This document shows, in pieces, positions 61,541 to 64,000 of a stretch of 64,000 nucleotides of DNA. This DNA comes from Semisulcospira habei (taxonomy: Eukaryota; Mollusca; Gastropoda; Semisulcospiridae). Every line of letters starts with the position of its first letter. Position 1 is the first letter of the stretch. Location of the stretch: NCBI GenBank assembly GCA_036245525.1, contig BTPG01000007.1:161131452-161195451 (forward strand). Direction: 5' to 3'. The notes beneath the pieces were generated by a model. The model made no database searches, was not told the origin of the DNA, and was given only the letters and a program-made list of their open reading frames with translations. Position numbers and translations under genes: made by a program.

Positions 61541-61689
61541 ACTGTGGTTGCAGATGTCATTTTCACCTGCAGCGCTAAGCAGACTGTTCCGGATTGATCA
61601 GTTGTGGTGGCACAGACCAGCCTCAGTATTACGCGGTCTGGTATACCACAGCATCAGAAATAATGCTCACAGGTGTCTGGCTCCTACGG

Positions 61690-61775
61690 TGAGCAAAAGG
61701 ATGAAGGGCCGACATCAGCCTTAGCTGTGCACAGGCCAGCTAGGCTGGTGTCAGCCCTAGGGCCTTTTGCTCACT
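61690..61775. repeat. Hairpin (GAGCAAAAGGATGAAGGGCC type)
   Basis: GTGAGCAAAAGGATGAAGGG and CCGACATCAGCCTTAGC pair with GGCTGGTGTCAGCCCTAGGG and CCTTTTGCTCAC. Related to 24768-24862. Confidence 0.75.
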
Positions 61776-61973
61776 GTTTTTTCTTCAGAGGTCCATGTTG
61801 GTTCAGCACCACCACAACACAGTCATAGATTACTCAGTCTGGCTGTCTGGCTCCCAGGTTCTATGGTATACTGGGGCTGACCTGCGCTGCCTGTGGGTCA
61901 AACATTTTCCATCATACCCCAAGAAATGAAAAGAAAAGGGGAAACTGCCAGTGCTAATATTTTCAGAAAATTA

Positions 61974-62373
61974 CAAAGTAAAGTTGGTAAAAGCACTGTC
62001 AGGGGAGAGAATTGTGCATGGAAGGTATGCCCCTGCAGACACCACAGTTAATGTGGTTGTCTTTGCAGGTAGGCAGAAGTTCTTGCCTTTCCACTAGTAT
62101 GCCGAATGGTGTGCAGACGAGGTCGCCTACACCAAAACAGCTGTCCACACCATCTAAACAATCTGGACCCCCCATGGGGGACCTAGATCTAAATTCCATG
62201 CACCAAGGGGCTGGGAATCAAGTTATGTGATTCCATATTTATTGCTTCCTGACACTTTCTTAGTGCACCCTTCTTTCCTATCCTTTTTTTGTGCCTTGAC
62301 CAATCTCGATCTGACGATTGGTCGATCCTGCACAATTCTCTACCCTGACAGTGCTTTTACCTACTTTACTTTG
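61974..62373. mobile_element. MITE with about 44-bp inverted repeats and TTA target duplication
   Basis: Left CAAAGTAAAGTTGGTAAAAG and CACTGTCAGGGGAGAGAATT with GTGCA match the right TGCACAATTCTCTACCCTGA and CAGTGCTTTTACCTACTTTA with CTTTG. It is flanked by TTA on both sides (61971-61973, 62374-62376). A 3-bp TTA duplication suggests PIF/Harbinger mobilisation. About 310 bp of non-coding interior. Confidence 0.75.
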
Positions 62374-62772
62374 TTATCATCATACCCCAAGGTAATCTGA
62401 GATTATCCATATGGTACACAATCAACTTTCGATACGACACATTACCTGGGGACCATCAGTCTTTTGTTGTTGTGTACTGAGTTTGTTATAAGCAAAGTAA
62501 ATTGTATTGAAAACGTGTGGTGGGGACCTCAGAAGAAGTGTTGTTATATCCAACTTTTGTTATATGCCGACCTTGTACAAGAAGTTGACTCTGTATGTTA
62601 TCTGCACTCACATTTTGTGAATCGACTCTTATGCTTGTCACAATATTTAAGAACTTTGAAGTGAGGAAGGGTTTCAAATTCAGTGTTAACCCTCTTAACC
62701 CCATGGCCGCAATTTCCAAACTTTTGTAGGCATTGTCTAAAGACTATTACCAGTTGTAGGAGATGGATTGAT

Positions 62773-62840
62773 CATGATAATTCAAGGGTAGTGCCAGATG
62801 AGCTTGGCGCCTAAAGATGCCCAGCTCATCTGGCACTACT
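62773..62840. repeat. Fold-back hairpin FB1, diverged (copy 13)
   Basis: GATAATTCAAGGGTAGTGCC and AGATGAGCTTGGCGCC pair with CCCAGCTCATCTGGCACTAC. The distal right arm is rearranged. Confidence 0.8.
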
Positions 62841-63217
62841 CTCTCCTGCTGCAGGGTCCTGGGGCTAATTGGGTTAAACTGATCGAGCACTGCCCTTGGA
62901 CTTTCATGGTTGACTTGTTTCCATGACTTGTGCGTAAGGTCACTGGCTTCCAAAAACTGAATTGCTCAAGACTTTCAGCAGAACCTGTTTAAGGTGACCG
63001 CCTTTATTGCAATAAAAAGTGGTCTCAAGACGGGTACTCTCAAGAAAAGTCCTCAAAGGCAACAAGTGTCACCCGTCGTTAAAGATCATCAATTAGATGG
63101 CTGCGCCCACCTTAAGGATGGTCTTTAACCCATTTCATCCTGAGGCTGATTTTTTTAAAAGTTGCTCATTGTTCTGTGAAGGCTGCGTTACAAATTAGAG
63201 GCTAGCTCAACTGTTTT

Positions 63218-63287
63218 AGTTCAAGGGTGGTGCCAGAATAGCTTGGCGCCAGAAGCGCCAAGCTATTCTGGCACCACCCTTGAACTA
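63218..63287. repeat. Fold-back hairpin FB1 (copy 14)
   Basis: AGTTCAAGGGTGGTGCCAGA and ATAGCTTGGCGCC pair with GGCGCC-like AGCGCCAAGCTATTCTGGCA and CCACCCTTGAACT. Outer ends TTTAACCCATTTCATCCTGA (63126) and CAGGATGAAAATGGTTAA (63322). Confidence 0.93.
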
Positions 63288-63533
63288 TAGTAGTCAAACT
63301 TATGTTAAGGCATGGGTGTATCAGGATGAAAATGGTTAATGGCAGGTGATCTCTTGCGAGGCTGGTTCCTGAAAACGGGTTCTGCCATACTGGTTGTGAC
63401 ATAAGCTGCATTTTTAATGTTCAGGGCATGTGCAATTAATTTTGTTCAGCCTTCTGACCTTTTGTTATGTTTAGGAAATATTTTATATTTTGCAATGGAG
63501 AGCTGCAGTTCTCATCCCCTCTCCATTTATGGA

Positions 63534-63596
63534 AGGCATAGATTCTCATGAGCCCCTGCAGCATCAGCTGCAGGGCTCATGAGAATCTGTACCTTT
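63534..63596. repeat. Fold-back hairpin FB2 (copy 9)
   Basis: AAGGCATAGATTCTCATGAG and CCCCTGCAGC pair with GCTGCAGGGCTCATGAGAAT and CTGTACCTT. Confidence 0.9.
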
Positions 63597-64000
63597 TCCG
63601 AGCCAGGATTAGCTAGTACATGTAATGTGTCTTTGTAAATGTGTATAGAGAGGTTGCAGGTGCACTTGCATTCCAAAGCATGTACATAAAACAATATTTG
63701 CTGTGAAAATTTGCATTCTTAATATTATATCTGCAATTTCAGACTGTGAGAATGTTATCATACATGTATACTGGGAAATGGATGCTATGATTTCTTGTTG
63801 AGGTGTTGAAAGAAATATAGTTAAATGACACAATGAGCTGAGGTGCCTTTCTTGTTTAGTCCAAGTGTGAACTTAACTGCTTTGTGGCAGTGGTGGTGGT
63901 GTATCGGTCTGTGTGTGCATGTCTGTGCTCTTTCAATAGCACAGAAAAGAAACATTTTCACCAAAAGCTTCATTACATAAACACTTTATTTTGCAATTGA

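Larger units (their letters stand above)
61541..64000. other. Region 3' of the VPS53 stop codon
   Basis: Expected to hold the 3' untranslated region and then intergenic sequence. It is filled with hairpins (61690-61775, 62773-62840, 63218-63287, 63534-63596) and one MITE. The first AATAAA downstream of the stop that I see is at 63011, about 1.5 kb away, so the polyadenylation site is unresolved. No second gene is recognisable. Confidence 0.5.

Noticed and set aside
63011..63016. AATAAA as the VPS53 polyadenylation signal
   Set aside because: It lies 1.5 kb after the stop in repeat-rich DNA with no supporting downstream GU-rich element that I can identify.
63976..63990. Minus-strand AATAAA at the window edge as the end of a neighbouring gene
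   Set aside because: No coding sequence on the minus strand nearby, and a six-base match is too weak alone.

Overview
The window is eukaryotic (metazoan) DNA. A single protein-coding host gene runs along the plus strand: fifteen exons between 563 and 61540 encode all but the N-terminal part of VPS53, a subunit of the GARP/EARP endosomal tethering complexes. Every exon has AG/GT borders and the reading phase is kept across all fourteen introns (2050 coding bases, 682 residues plus stop). The organism is probably a marine invertebrate, possibly a mollusc. I infer that from the repeat types (DIRS elements, a Gmr1-like Ty3/gypsy element, an APE-type LINE, tRNA-derived SINEs) and not from any species-diagnostic sequence.

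Most of the window is transposon sequence inside VPS53 introns. Six DIRS-type tyrosine-recombinase retrotransposons are present: A (873-7024, decayed), B (25515-31517, rearranged), C (31940-35522, internally deleted), D (36508-50039, minus strand, split), E (38810-45230, full length but frameshifted) and F (51638-58081, apparently intact). Each has inverted terminal repeats and an internal complementary region (ICR) matching its own two ends. Introns 8 and 10 reach 10.2 and 21.7 kb because of these elements. Intron 10 holds a three-level nest: D is split by a LINE (36989-46719, 12-bp target duplication), and the LINE is split by E.

Intron 5 holds a young minus-strand Ty3/gypsy-type element (15126-22873) with a 5-bp target duplication, nearly identical LTRs, a tRNA-Leu-type primer-binding site and an open reading frame of 1337 codons. 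Its order is gag-protease-integrase-RNase H. Integrase lies upstream, as in Gmr1-like elements, and the catalytic core of the reverse transcriptase is missing.

The remaining intron space is filled by fold-back hairpin repeats. One family is centred on AGCTTGGCGCC/GGCGCCAAGCT and a second on CTCATGAGCCCC/GGGGCTCATGAG, with singletons besides. There are also two tRNA-derived SINEs, a TTA-flanked MITE, a piggyBac-like transposase remnant and two minisatellites. No RNA genes, CRISPR arrays or prokaryotic features are visible.

The most unusual points are four. DIRS gag carries a conserved phase-2 leader intron in four copies, while copy E reads straight through the same junction. Copy E inserted at a TTT core, visible to the base because it interrupts a LINE reading frame. 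Loss of reverse transcriptase sequence recurs in unrelated elements here. The fold-back hairpins are very dense within one gene.
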